Source: Paraburkholderia metrosideri | GTDB taxonomy: Bacteria > Pseudomonadota > Gammaproteobacteria > Burkholderiales > Burkholderiaceae | Direction of reading: 5' to 3' | DNA length: 64,000 nt | NCBI RefSeq assembly: GCF_904848625.1 | Contig: NZ_CAJHCP010000002.1 | Coordinates: 186,001 to 250,000 of the forward strand | Shown: piece by piece, positions 25,417 to 34,684 of the stretch | Layout of the letters: every line of letters begins with the position of its first letter | How positions within the stretch are numbered: the stretch's first letter is position 1 | Made by a program: the position numbers and the translations under genes | The notes under the pieces: generated by a model | The model's database searches: none | Told to the model about the DNA's origin: nothing | The model's input: only the letters and a program-made list of their open reading frames with translations

Positions 25417-25638
25417 CTGTTCTCTGGCGCGGATAAAAATCTAACCATCAACGCTACACAGTGCCCTTGGCGGCGGGTAACTGTGGAAGACCAGGCCAGA
25501 CACTCAGAGTCGGAGGTGGAAAGGTTTGGACACGGTGATTGATCATTTTGGACGTCAGTTTCATGCCTGCCTGACGTTCCTATACTCATAGCCATCGATT
25601 CGATGGCTTAACCCACCACCCAAACTGAACCATCGAAC

Positions 25639-26217
25639 ATGACAGACTTCAACATCACCAGCCAGACGACCGCAGCGCTCCACGCCACAACCACCGACAC
25701 ATTGTTCGGATACATCGCCGACTGCCGGCTCAAGGCGTCGCAAATCAGGGGGGATATCCTTTTCTATGCGCTTGAATACGCCTATCAACCTCATCCGAGG
25801 TTCTGGCGCGACCTCAGGACTGCAACCGTGGTCGAGGAGATGTCACGCCGGTATCCCGAATGGCGCACGGAGCTGGCAATGTCCGGAGATTCGCCGGACA
25901 CCGTTCTGAAGGAACTGGAGGAGATTGTCTACATGAATGCGTTTGATGAAGCCAACGCCGAAAGACTGCAGGCGTTGCCTGTTGCTGAGCGACCAGTTAC
26001 GTCTGCGGACGCATCCGAGTGGATTTTCAAGGCGCTTGCTGAAGAAGGCCTTCAGGACGAACTCGAGTATGCGGAAAGGGATGGCTACCGCTGCGGCGGG
26101 GATGCCCGTATTGAACTGCACCGACTTGAGCAGGCGCGCCAAGGAATTATCAACGAACGGCTCGGTACCATTGTTGCTCGCCAATTTCGGGATGCATCGA
26201 TGAAGGGCAAGCACTGA
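25639..26217 (+). CDS. Hypothetical protein, mostly helical
   Basis: 192 residues, acidic, predicted largely alpha-helical, no signal peptide or membrane helix. Notable segments are an aromatic stretch (YALEYAYQPHPRFWRD) and a long C-terminal helix. No family recognised and no strong ribosome site. Same strand as the HEPN/Toprim-associated pair but beyond its terminator, so independently transcribed. Confidence 0.6.
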   Translation: MTDFNITSQTTAALHATTTDTLFGYIADCRLKASQIRGDILFYALEYAYQPHPRFWRDLRTATVVEEMSRRYPEWRTELAMSGDSPDTVLKELEEIVYMNAFDEANAERLQALPVAERPVTSADASEWIFKALAEEGLQDELEYAERDGYRCGGDARIELHRLEQARQGIINERLGTIVARQFRDASMKGKH

Positions 26218-26718
26218 GGTTTGCAAGAGTCTCTTGCCAATTTTCTATCGATTTTTGAAGCGACACGTTGAGGACTTGTCCCTCGCGGGTAGACCGTGCG
26301 GCATGGGTCCTCAAACCTCGTCAGCTTGGTCAGAAAGCGATGAATGTGACGCCTTTGAGGTCTCACTGCCGTGACGACTACGGCAAGCACCGACTGATTA
26401 GCGAGTCTAGCAGGTGTTGCTGTACTGAGTTCAGCCTCACCTGCTAGACGTGACGCCGCTGCTGGCGCGGTCACGGACGTTCCAAAGTCCGTGGGAATGC
26501 GGCGCGCATCTAGTCACCACGCCGTTCCTTGTCGTCCCTGTGTTCCGGGGCATAACAGGTCTTTCGACGAGGCAATGATCCGGATACACACTGCCTCGTT
26601 TGCGAGTAGAGTTGTCTATGATGCGCCGCGAGGGATAATCGACTTTTGCTTTACGGGCAGGGTGTGAACTGCTCGCCATTGTGCAGACCAGCGCCCGTCA
26701 TACCTAAATGGAAGAACA
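26218..26718. other. Intergenic region containing a long inverted repeat
   Basis: About 500 bases without a recognisable gene. It contains the hairpin at 26405-26449, listed separately. The remainder shows no further structure I can support. Confidence 0.5.
26405..26449. repeat. Perfect 12-bp inverted repeat with nested stem
   Basis: GTCTAGCAGGTG (26405-26416) pairs exactly with CACCTGCTAGAC (26438-26449). The 21-base loop holds a second short stem (GCTG/CAGC). There is no T run after it, so it is not a typical terminator. It could be an operator, a structured RNA element or a remnant mobile-element end. Confidence 0.6.
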
Positions 26719-27348
26719 ATGTCACGATCTGTACCAACTTCCGAGAGTGTTGCCACGTCCGACCGCACTCGAGTTGAACATATGTTGCAGCGAGCCGCAG
26801 TCGCAGCGGTCTTATCCGACCTGCGAGTGATCGATGAGCTTGCGAACACCTCAGATGCGGAACTTGGGCGGCGCTTCAAGGCCCGTCTCGCCCAAGTAAT
26901 CGGAATTGCCACAATGTTGAACATTGACTCTCATTCGATGCGTAAGGGAGACGCGAGGCAACTGAACGAATTCGAAGGTCGCGCAAAACGACGGAGGTCC
27001 ACGCAGTCCGTTCTTGTTTCAGAAGGAAAACTGCTGCGCGCACCAATTTTCTGTCAAGCATTGGGTATTACGGAGAGAAAGTTGGCTGGGGACGTCGCAT
27101 CAGGGCGCATCTTTAGTGTGGACCTTCACGACGATCAATTTTATCCGGCATTCTTCGTCACTAAGGAGCTTGAGCGGAGGGATCTGACGAAGGTCGTGCG
27201 AGTGCTCAATGGCTTGACCGGCTGGAAGAAGTGGAATTTTTTCACAAAACCAAATTCGTCACTGGGCAAACTAACGCCACTTCAGGCGCTTTTTAACGGC
27301 GACGTGAAACAAGTATTGCATGCGGCGGCAACCTTTGTAGAGCGTTAG
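26719..27348 (+). CDS. Hypothetical protein with a ParS/MbcA-like C-terminus
   Basis: 209 residues, start at 26719 with a GGAAG ribosome site. The first 75 residues are helical; the middle (LRAPIFCQALGITERKLAGD) resembles a helix-turn-helix. The end (KLTPLQALFNGDVKQVLHAA) resembles the last helices of Xre/MbcA/ParS-type antitoxins, which bind RES-domain toxins. No RES gene is adjacent; the next gene is kptA. The resemblance is weak, so the family is tentative. Confidence 0.5.
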   Translation: MSRSVPTSESVATSDRTRVEHMLQRAAVAAVLSDLRVIDELANTSDAELGRRFKARLAQVIGIATMLNIDSHSMRKGDARQLNEFEGRAKRRRSTQSVLVSEGKLLRAPIFCQALGITERKLAGDVASGRIFSVDLHDDQFYPAFFVTKELERRDLTKVVRVLNGLTGWKKWNFFTKPNSSLGKLTPLQALFNGDVKQVLHAAATFVER

Positions 27349-27421
27349 GTACGCTCTCAAGCTTCAACTGTATCCACCTCTGCGGGAAGGGCTAGTCAAC
27401 AGAAAATAGGAAGGTCGGCTG

Positions 27422-28033
27422 ATGAGTAATGAAGAGACCACGCAGCATGCTTCGAGCGAACATATTGCAGTGAGCAGAGTGCTGTCCAAAATACTGCGGC
27501 ATGAGCCGGACCTTGTGGGTATCCATCTCGATGCTCAAGGCTGGGTGGCAATAGACGAGCTCGTGCATGCAATCAATCGCCGTGCCCGCGCGGCACAAGC
27601 GCCAAAGCGTTTGCGGTCGCTGCCGAACATCACGCGGGCTATCCTGCTGGCTGTGGTTGCTTCCAGCGACAAGCGGCGCTTTTCGATTTCGCCCGACGGC
27701 AAGCGACTGCGGGCGGCTCAAGGTCATTCGCTTGATGTAGATCTGGGGTACGCGGACGCTGAACCGCCGCCGGTCCTCTACCACGGGACCGCGTGGCGTA
27801 GTTGGCCAGCCATCGCGAAAGGAGGACTAAAGGCCGGCAGTAGACATGCAGTTCACCTGAGCCTCGACGTCCGTACAGCAGCACGCGTTGGAGAGCGGCA
27901 CGGACGTCCTGTCGTCTTGGAGGTTGATGCAGTGAGAATGCATTCGATTGGGTTCTCGTTTTCTCGGGCAGACAATGGTGTCTGGCTGGTGTCGCACGTC
28001 CCGGCGGAATACCTAAGGGTCGTGCCGCAATAA
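27422..28033 (+). CDS. kptA: RNA 2'-phosphotransferase (Tpt1/KptA)
   Basis: 203 residues with a GGAAGG ribosome site. The KptA signature is clear: SRVLSKILRHEPDLVG near residues 18-33 with catalytic Arg26-His27, a winged-helix N-terminal lobe, then KRLRAAQGHS, LYHGT, VHLS and a final IGFSFSRADNGVWL segment. Tpt1 transfers an RNA 2'-phosphate to NAD, giving ADP-ribose 1''-2''-cyclic phosphate. Bacteria generally lack tRNA splicing that makes this phosphate, so the bacterial role is uncertain; repair of cleaved RNA or ADP-ribosylation of RNA ends has been considered for the family. Its place among defence-like genes fits such a role, which is inference. Confidence 0.9.
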   Translation: MSNEETTQHASSEHIAVSRVLSKILRHEPDLVGIHLDAQGWVAIDELVHAINRRARAAQAPKRLRSLPNITRAILLAVVASSDKRRFSISPDGKRLRAAQGHSLDVDLGYADAEPPPVLYHGTAWRSWPAIAKGGLKAGSRHAVHLSLDVRTAARVGERHGRPVVLEVDAVRMHSIGFSFSRADNGVWLVSHVPAEYLRVVPQ

Positions 28034-28297
28034 ACCTCCACTGTGAGCCCCGGGAAACGTCGTGAAGTGACGATAGACGACACCCTCTCCACCGAATCGA
28101 GCGCCGAGTGACAATCTTACGTCCCATGCGAGTGACCGTGTCGTCAGTTGAGTCATAGCTTTAAGGTCCAGACGACAATAGGAGCTTCGCGAGTTCAGGG
28201 GGGCTCACTGAGCTTCGTGACGCTCTGAGATTGCCCGGTCATGGTTTCAGGAAGCGAATTTCTCTGGGATGTCAATGGACGTTCGAGAAGGTAGTAG

Positions 28298-28702
28298 TCA
28301 AGCGCGCAGATACCACTCGTCGGGACCATAAAGCCTGCGCAGGGTATCAATGTCGCGTTTGTAACCGAGCTCGTCGACGTAACCTAACGCACGCAAAACA
28401 TCACGCGCCCGCATGAGGTCTTGCGTGTCCGTCCAGTCGGTTGTGTATACGCATATCACGTGGTTGTCGCGGCTCAGCACACGCAGAGCGGTCGAAACCT
28501 TCGCACACCAGAGCTGGTTCCGATCCAGCGCGGATACGATTTTTTCCCACGCGGCATCGACCCCAGCGCGTGGCACGAAGATGCACCATTTGCCGGCCAT
28601 GTCGCTGGACGTGGTGTTTTGAAATCCGGGAGACTTTTTAAAGTGCCAACTGCGACTGAGATCTTCGGACGGTTTGTCGGACTGGCGCGGTTCTCCATTC
28701 AT
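28298..28702 (-). CDS. BLES03/DUF1917-like protein ('putative phosphothreonine lyase domain')
   Basis: 134 residues from the ATG at 28702, which follows a strong AAGGGAGG site; the frame is open 23 codons further upstream. It matches the family by GKWCIFVPRAGVDAAWEKI, AKVSTA, VICVYTTDWTD and a final ELGYKRDIDT...GPDEWYL. Databases often name these proteins for a phosphothreonine lyase domain; the actual activity is not established. The fold is reported to be eIF4E-like. It is transcribed toward kptA, convergent with it. Confidence 0.7.
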   Translation of the reverse strand: MNGEPRQSDKPSEDLSRSWHFKKSPGFQNTTSSDMAGKWCIFVPRAGVDAAWEKIVSALDRNQLWCAKVSTALRVLSRDNHVICVYTTDWTDTQDLMRARDVLRALGYVDELGYKRDIDTLRRLYGPDEWYLRA

Positions 28703-28973
28703 TGAGCCTCCCTTTCCGATACCGATTGCGCTGAACACTGAAAGCCTATCGCGGAATTCTCCGATCGACATAATGCTGGAATTATTTGCGATTTGCGATT
28801 AAGCCCAGTTTCGAAATTCTGAGCGAGTTGGAATGGCCGGTCGCTTGGCGATTACGTTAATTTTTGCGAGAATTCTTCTGGGGTGGTTTTCGTAGCGGTG
28901 AGTTGGCGAGCCGTTGAGGCACAATGCAAAGTGTTGTTCGGTACCAGATCGTCCACTCCGCCTAATGCATGCA

Positions 28974-30725
28974 CTATCGGCGTGTCACGCGCCCGAATGC
29001 AGCGCGAACCTGTTGCGCGCGTCGCTCCTTGTCGTCATTTAGATAGGTCGAGGTGGTCGAAATTGATGCGTGACGCAGATTGTCACGCACCGCAACAAGA
29101 TCCACGCCACCGGCCAGCGCATGGGAGGCGTGCGTATGACGTAGCCAGTGCGGGCTGGCCTGTTGCAGGCGTGCTGCCAATTCGGGGTTCTCATCGACAA
29201 ACACCGCGGCGGCGAGCCCGAAAAAATCATCCAGAATTTGGCGCAGTCGGGTGGCTGAGACCGGATCATTGCCGTGGACTTTGTGGCCCAGCGATGCAAC
29301 GACCGGGGCAGCCGGATCCCATCGACGACGTGTCACCGGACGCCCACGCTGCGTCAGGTACTGCTCGAGTGCGTCCTGCGCAAGCGGCGGCAGCGCAACC
29401 GACCCGGCCCGTGCACCCTTGCCGGTGACGCGCAGCCACCATTCGCCCCGATCATCGACCTGGATGTCGCGCAGCGTTGCGCCGACCAGTTCCTGGACCC
29501 GTAGCCCCGTTGCGTACCCGAAATCCAGCAGGAAGCGCAGACGCTGCGCGGCGGGTGCCTGCCAGCCGTGTGACCGCTCCAGCCGGTCCGCGAGGCCGCG
29601 CACCGCCGTCCATTCGCTGCCGGTAAGTGCGCGCGCCGTATCGAAGGGTGCGGTGCGCTGTCCTCCCCGCACGGTCAGCCCGGCGAACGGATTGCCGAAT
29701 ACATAGCGCTGCTCGACCAGCCAGCGGAACAGAGCGTTGAGCACGGCGAGCGCGTAGCCGACCGAGCGGGGCGAGAGGCCGCGCGCGAAGGGACGCCATT
29801 CGACGGAGTCGCGTGGCCGGGGCGGACCCGTCCAGCGCGCTAAGGGCGCCGGATGACGCAGGAACGCGCGATATGCGATCGCATCGTCGGTGGAGAGCGA
29901 CGAGAGGGGTTGCTGCCGTTCGACGATGGCCCACAGTATCAGCCGTTCTGCCTCGCGGCGATACGCGCGCGCGGTGTGGGGTGCCTCGTGCAGCGCCAGC
30001 CACGCTTGGACGGCCTCGAAATCGTTGCGGGCATTGAGGAGGCACGCGCGGCGTGGTGCCCGGAAGCGACCGTTCGAACCGTCGAGGCGCGGCACCGGTT
30101 GCAGGTGTTCCCATGGCGCAATGCCGGCGTCGCGTGGCGGCTCGATCCGTTCGACAAGTGCCCGCGCCTGGGCGGTCAGTGCGGGGTTCGCCGCGAACAG
30201 CGCCTCGACCTGATGCGCACCGGCGCGCCCGAGCCCGGGAATGCTGCGCCACCACAGGTGCCGCCGCGGCACGCGCAAGGTCAGTTCGGCGAGCGTCCTC
30301 ATGCGAGCGGTGCATAGCACCCGCGCGATGCGCGCTGGCAGCCATGCACCGACGCCGTCGGTCAGCCGCGGCTGCGGGACACGGGTGCATCGCAGGAGGT
30401 CGATCGCGTGGGCAACGGCCGTGGCGTGTCGCGTGCGCTCAGCGGCCGGGCACTGGAAGAGGCGCACGAGATCGACGCGCTGGCGCGCGGTCGCGCACCT
30501 GACAAGCTGGAAACGGATGCGGGCGATCAGGCTGCGCGAGGACTGACCATCATCGCGGGTGTGGTCGAGGTAGCGCGTGATGGCGGCGCGCGCCGTCAGC
30601 CCCTCGTGCCACGCGCGCAGGGCGGCGAGCGACGCGAGATCAGGCAATGCAGGGGGCTGGGCAGCGGGCCTTCCGGCGGACAGTCCGTTCCCCGGTTCGG
30701 GTGGCGGGACAGGGACGTTCTTCAT
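28974..30725 (-). CDS. Large tyrosine recombinase (phage integrase family)
   Basis: 583 residues. The C-terminal catalytic domain shows the expected residues: Arg in YATGLRVQEL, Lys in VTGKGARAGS, HWLRHTH (His-x-x-Arg), LRHASISTT (His) and nucleophile Tyr in TSTYLNDD. A core-binding SAM-like domain precedes it (about 250-330). The N-terminal 200 residues include a helix-hairpin-helix-like segment (LTLRVPRRHLWWRSIPGLGR) and Arg-rich helices. GC content is much higher than its neighbours, suggesting a separate origin. All catalytic residues are intact. Its substrate site is not visible; no att repeats were identified. Confidence 0.9.
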   Translation of the reverse strand: MKNVPVPPPEPGNGLSAGRPAAQPPALPDLASLAALRAWHEGLTARAAITRYLDHTRDDGQSSRSLIARIRFQLVRCATARQRVDLVRLFQCPAAERTRHATAVAHAIDLLRCTRVPQPRLTDGVGAWLPARIARVLCTARMRTLAELTLRVPRRHLWWRSIPGLGRAGAHQVEALFAANPALTAQARALVERIEPPRDAGIAPWEHLQPVPRLDGSNGRFRAPRRACLLNARNDFEAVQAWLALHEAPHTARAYRREAERLILWAIVERQQPLSSLSTDDAIAYRAFLRHPAPLARWTGPPRPRDSVEWRPFARGLSPRSVGYALAVLNALFRWLVEQRYVFGNPFAGLTVRGGQRTAPFDTARALTGSEWTAVRGLADRLERSHGWQAPAAQRLRFLLDFGYATGLRVQELVGATLRDIQVDDRGEWWLRVTGKGARAGSVALPPLAQDALEQYLTQRGRPVTRRRWDPAAPVVASLGHKVHGNDPVSATRLRQILDDFFGLAAAVFVDENPELAARLQQASPHWLRHTHASHALAGGVDLVAVRDNLRHASISTTSTYLNDDKERRAQQVRAAFGRVTRR

Positions 30726-30944
30726 GCGCCCAGTTTAGACCTGTGCGGCACTACTAGCGATAAGGATACTTATCGCAATTGCCGTCTTCAAATATGGGGT
30801 AGGAAAGACGTAACTGTGTGATTTTGGGCAAACGCGGATTTGACTTTCACACCGGTCACCTCCAATCTGACTAACTCCGAAAAACGCGGCTGCCAAATGC
30901 CGGAAGCAACGGAGCATGCCGACGCGCCCAACAGGAGGTGAAAC

Positions 30945-31889
30945 ATGAAGGCCGCGCTTTATGCCGTTGTTCCCATCGTTCTTGGAGCATGTTGCTCGAC
31001 CAGAGAACCAGTTTCGCCGCCAGCGTCTGTTGACATGAGTGTGGTGATTGATCGGGTCAAAATGGAACTGAATCGATTCCAGCACAGTCCGGTTTCCGCA
31101 ACAGGGGTTCATGGAGGTGTATGCACAGGGATCGACAATGGTCCTGTCATCTATATCGTTGCGACGCAGGCGGAACTGACGCTCAAGGCTGTGTCGACAA
31201 ATACTGTCGAGGGTTCGGTCGGCGCTAAGATTCCAGCGGGAAAGATCGTAACCGTAAGTCCTGGCTTCTCTGGAAGCTACAAAACCGTCGGTACGCACAC
31301 GCTGACGCTCAACCTTGATATCCAGCACACACCAAGCGCGTCTGAAATACAGTCGAACATCGACGCAGCAACAAAAGAGATTGACTCTTACAAGAAAGCA
31401 CAGACAGCGATCACAAACGTTGATTCGTCCGCAGCGGGAAGATTCGGCAGGCTCATAAGCCAGCGAATGACGGAGCGGACAAACAGTTACATAGCGTTGG
31501 CCGTCGCAGCACCTGACAGTCCGCGCGGGCCAAGCACGGTGGCTGACGTACCCGCGCCTGAAAACCAGAAAGCCGTCAATCGCGACATTTCAGCGTTGCC
31601 CACGACGCTCGCTGCCTATCCGCTCGCTGCAACGCTCTGGACGTTGCGTGAGCAGCTGCTCCATGTTGATCACGGGCTCACTCCCTGTCTCAAACCGGAA
31701 AAGCTGGAAGCCGAAATCGACTTCGAAGTTCAAAAGGATGCTCAAGGAAAATTGGGGATCGATGTTTTGATAGTCAGCGTCAGTGCAAGCCGCGAACGGA
31801 ACGATGACGCAACTCAACACCTTAAAGTGACTTTCGATATGAGCGGAAGCACGGAGCTACTCCTCGATAACGAAGCGGCTCACCAGTGA
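30945..31889 (+). CDS. Lipoprotein of unknown function
   Basis: 314 residues, start with a strong AGGAGGTGAAAC ribosome site. The short signal peptide ends in a lipobox VLGAC, so Cys16 would be lipidated. Residues about 60-125 have a strand-rich pattern (IYIVATQAELTLKAVS ... TLTLNLDI) that weakly recalls the trypsin-co-occurring domain 2. A helical middle part and a second strand-rich region (about 255-310) follow. It should be periplasmic and membrane-anchored. No partner is visible: the integrase is divergent and an IS66 element follows. Confidence 0.7.
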   Translation: MKAALYAVVPIVLGACCSTREPVSPPASVDMSVVIDRVKMELNRFQHSPVSATGVHGGVCTGIDNGPVIYIVATQAELTLKAVSTNTVEGSVGAKIPAGKIVTVSPGFSGSYKTVGTHTLTLNLDIQHTPSASEIQSNIDAATKEIDSYKKAQTAITNVDSSAAGRFGRLISQRMTERTNSYIALAVAAPDSPRGPSTVADVPAPENQKAVNRDISALPTTLAAYPLAATLWTLREQLLHVDHGLTPCLKPEKLEAEIDFEVQKDAQGKLGIDVLIVSVSASRERNDDATQHLKVTFDMSGSTELLLDNEAAHQ

Positions 31890-32010
31890 ACCGTGAGTTA
31901 TCAGATGCGCCGGATTTTGCAAAACTGAAGTCGTAACGACGGCGTCTGCGTTACAGGGTCAGTTCTCGACAAGTAAGTGGCTCGCGATTTTGAGGCGGAT
32001 CCCAGACTAC

Positions 32011-32018
32011 GCTCAATG
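32011..32018. repeat. Left copy of the 8-bp target duplication of IS66
   Basis: GCTCAATG immediately precedes the IS66 left end and is repeated exactly at 34677-34684. IS66-family insertion is known to give 8-bp duplications. Confidence 0.9.
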
Positions 32019-32087
32019 GTAAGCGGTCCATCAGCGACGCCCCTCAATTCAGGTGGCGGAGCGCGCGACGTGTGGTGGGAACGCGGA

Positions 32088-33668
32088 TCAGCGTAGGTTG
32101 GCCGGCAGCTTCCAGGGAAGCAGCGCGTCGTAGTCGTCGACCGTCGTTGCCAGAGGCAACCGCTGGAACAGCCAGGTGAGATAGCGATACGGATCGATGC
32201 CGTTGGCTTTTGCTGACTCGACCAGCGAATAAAGATTCGCACTCGCATGTGCGCCAGCAACTGTATCGGCAAACAGGAAGTTTTTGCGTGCGACGACAAA
32301 CGGGCGAATGGAATTTTCGCAGGGATTGTTCGATATGGGCCAGTTGCCGTTCTCGACGTAACGGATCAGTTTGGGCCACTGCCCGTGCAGGTAGGTCAGA
32401 GCCTTGCCGAGTAAGCTTTGAGGTACGACGCCGGGCCTCTGTTCGACCATCAGCTTTTCGATGGCATCGAGCACGCGTGCACTGTATCGTCGCCGCAATC
32501 GCTGTCGTCATTCAGCGGTCCACGTTTCACTGCGCGCCTCCGCCGCGAACAGCTTGCCGATCAGTTTGATGAAGCGCGTCGCGAGCAGGTTGGACGAGCG
32601 TGCGGCCTTCGGCACGTTATCTTCGGCCTTGACCAGATTCCGTCTCGCGTGAGCCCAGCATCCGAGATGCACGAGCTGATACTGTTCAGCGATGCCGTTG
32701 TAGGGCTCGTATCCGTCAGTCATCAGAACCGCACCCTTGCGAATGCCGGTGAACAGTTTGTCGGCCAGCTTCGCGCCGCGACCAGCCGTATAGGCGAAAC
32801 AGCGGATGGGAGTTCCCGATCCGGTCATTTGCGCCCAGAGATAGCTTTTCGTTTGCGGCTTGCGCCCTTCTTCCTTCAAGACCTGGAACGTCGTCTCGTC
32901 GCAGTAGATCACGTCAGCATCGAGCAAAGCGTCGCGCATCAGGTTGATAACGGGCTGCGTTGCGAGACCGACGCGTACCATGCTCGCGGCGAGCGTATTC
33001 GATGAGATGTCGCCACCGAAGCGTCGCAGCAGGACCGCCTGGCGATAGATCGGCATGCCAAACTGATACTTGCCGGAGGCGACCCACGCGAGCGCCGATT
33101 CCGTGAGCAGTCCACGCGGGATGATGCGCAGCGGCGCCGGCGTGACCTTGATGCCAAGATCGCAGCACGGGCAGGCATACTTGACGCGCTGGTGCTGGAT
33201 GACGCGAAGCTGTTCGGGGATCACGTCGAGCTGCTCGCTCGTTTCGACACCGATCTCGACGAGCGCATGGCCGTCGTGGTTGCAGAAGCGTTCGGATTCG
33301 GGAAGTTCGTGCCGAACGACTTCGCGCGGCAAGTTGGGATCGAGCGGTTTGCGATGACCGCGCTTCTTGCGCGTGTGCTCGGCGATCCTGGTTTCGGGAG
33401 TATCTTCCTGCGCGGGTGTTGCGTTCGTGCCGAGCACTTCGGCTTCATTGAACAGACCCGGCTGATCCGATGCGCGAGCTTCGCTCTTCGCGCCGAACAG
33501 CTCGCGCCGGTAAGCGCGCAGTCGTTCCTCAGCCAGGTCGCGCTCCGCAGTTACGAGACGCAGTGCGCTGCGTAACCCGTCGCGCTCTGACTGAAGGGCG
33601 TCATGTTCCTCGCGCATCGCGAGGAACATCTTGAGTTCGTCTGCGTCGATGGTCACGTTGATCGGCAT
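32088..33668 (-). pseudogene. tnpC: IS66 transposase tnpC with an in-frame stop
   Basis: The frame encodes a full-length TnpC (about 525 residues) with a leucine-zipper-like N-terminus, the zinc-binding CPCCDLG segment, the DDE domain (VIYCDETTF, the LMTDGYEPYN region and the CENSIRPF Glu), and the C-terminal domain. A TGA at 32508-32510, in the same frame, splits it after residue 386, before the catalytic Glu. The sequence around it (TAE-stop-RQRLRRR) suggests a CGA-to-TGA change. A downstream TTG restart at 32498 would give only the last 136 residues. Confidence 0.9.
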
Positions 33669-33698
33669 ACCGCTTAGACCAGTATGCCGACGACATGT

Positions 33699-34055
33699 TC
33701 AGCTCACACGCGCATAATGCCGCCTCGGATGACGCTGGAGCGCAGCGATGTCAGCACCCCCGAGAAGCCAGTGCAGCAGCTCGACGGTCAATGCCACGAC
33801 CTCGCTATTGTCATCAGGCCAAACAAAGCGATCATTGGCCTCGAGTCTCTTGAGCATGAGCCAGAAACCGTTGTCCTGCCAGCCCAGGATCTTGACGCGA
33901 TCACATCTCCGGTTGGTAAAAACGTAGAGCGAGGAATCCATGGGATTCAGGCGCATCGCCTGTTCGACGAGAATCGACAGACTGTTCATTCCGTACCGGA
34001 AATCGACGGGATCGCGGTACAGGTACACCTTCAGATTTTCGTCGAACCGGAACAC
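33699..34055 (-). CDS. tnpB: IS66 accessory protein TnpB
   Basis: 118 residues with the TnpB (IS66 Orf2) signature: VYLYRDPVDFRYGMNSLSIL, LYVFTNRRCDRVKIL, GFWLMLKRLE. Its start overlaps the end of tnpA. It appears intact. TnpB is needed with TnpA and TnpC for IS66 transposition. Confidence 0.95.
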   Translation of the reverse strand: MFRFDENLKVYLYRDPVDFRYGMNSLSILVEQAMRLNPMDSSLYVFTNRRCDRVKILGWQDNGFWLMLKRLEANDRFVWPDDNSEVVALTVELLHWLLGGADIAALQRHPRRHYARVS

Positions 34056-34593
34056 GGCATCCTCCCGAACATCTGGACCACGGTGCTCAGTTCGTCGATG
34101 CTCGCTGCACTGAGATCAAGCTCCACGCCATTCGACAGTCGCACATGCAGCGAAAGGGTGATCGGCGCAGTTGCAGTCAACACGAGGGGCAACGGCGGCA
34201 CCGATGATGTTGAAACGACCGGCACAAATGCAGAAGTAGACGGTGCGCACAGGAGGTGCTTACGTGAGCCCGCAACATCGGTCGATCCATCATCCACGCA
34301 ACGACGGAAGTCTTCGTGAGCAATTGCGTCGATGGCAGATGACAGTAGATCGCGCTCGTCGGCGCGCGTTTCCTGCGATGCAAATGGGATGCCTTTCTCG
34401 CGCTCCATCAGATACTTCGCGATCCATTGCGCAGCAGGTTAGCGTTGATCCCTTGCTCCTGTGCCAAACGGGCGACCGACGCGCCTGGTCGCAACGCGGC
34501 CTCGATCAGTACGCGCTTGCCTCCCTCTTCATAGCGACGGCGCCCGTCGCGGCTTTGACGAACTACTTTCAACTCTGAGTCTTTGCCAGTCAT
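34031..34593 (-). pseudogene. tnpA: IS66 tnpA with a one-base frameshift
   Basis: The first 61-codon frame has the IS66 TnpA helix-turn-helix (ALRPGASVARLAQEQGINAN) and then runs out of frame at LLRNGSRSI. Restoring one A in the CGCAATGG at the junction would give LLRKWIAKYLMEREKG, which continues into the 34031-34408 frame. So a single-base deletion separates the DNA-binding half from the rest. Confidence 0.9.
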
Positions 34594-34626
34594 AGGTGTC
34601 CACCTCCAAAATAGGTGGACACCTAT
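34592..34626 (-). promoter_or_regulatory. 14-bp hairpin over the tnpA ribosome site and start codon
   Basis: ATAGGTGTCCACCT and its exact complement flank a seven-base loop. In the mRNA the GGAGG ribosome site lies at the loop/stem border and the AUG overlaps the distal stem, so the hairpin would hide the start. Transcripts entering from outside would fold it, which would limit transposase synthesis. This control is known for other IS elements and is inferred here. Confidence 0.7.
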
Positions 34627-34676
34627 GCTCCTCGCTCAGAGCGTCAGTTGGTAGACGTCGAAAATGGATCGCTTAC

Positions 34677-34684
34677 GCTCAATG
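34677..34684. repeat. Right copy of the 8-bp target duplication of IS66
   Basis: GCTCAATG, identical to 32011-32018, directly abuts the right IS66 end. Confidence 0.9.

Larger units (their letters stand above)
32019..34676. mobile_element. IS66-family insertion sequence, 2.66 kb
   Basis: The element is bounded by inverted ends starting GTAAGCG (left GTAAGCGGTCCATCAGCGAC; right, reversed, GTAAGCGATCCATTTTCGAC) and by a perfect 8-bp duplication. It carries tnpA, tnpB and tnpC in the usual order, reading leftward. tnpA has a frameshift and tnpC a premature stop, so it cannot move on its own unless these are read through. Confidence 0.95.

Noticed and set aside
29452-30390. A 312-codon minus-strand frame overlapping the integrase gene
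   Set aside because: It is out of frame with the integrase and extremely Arg/Ala-rich, as expected from a shifted reading of GC-rich coding DNA.
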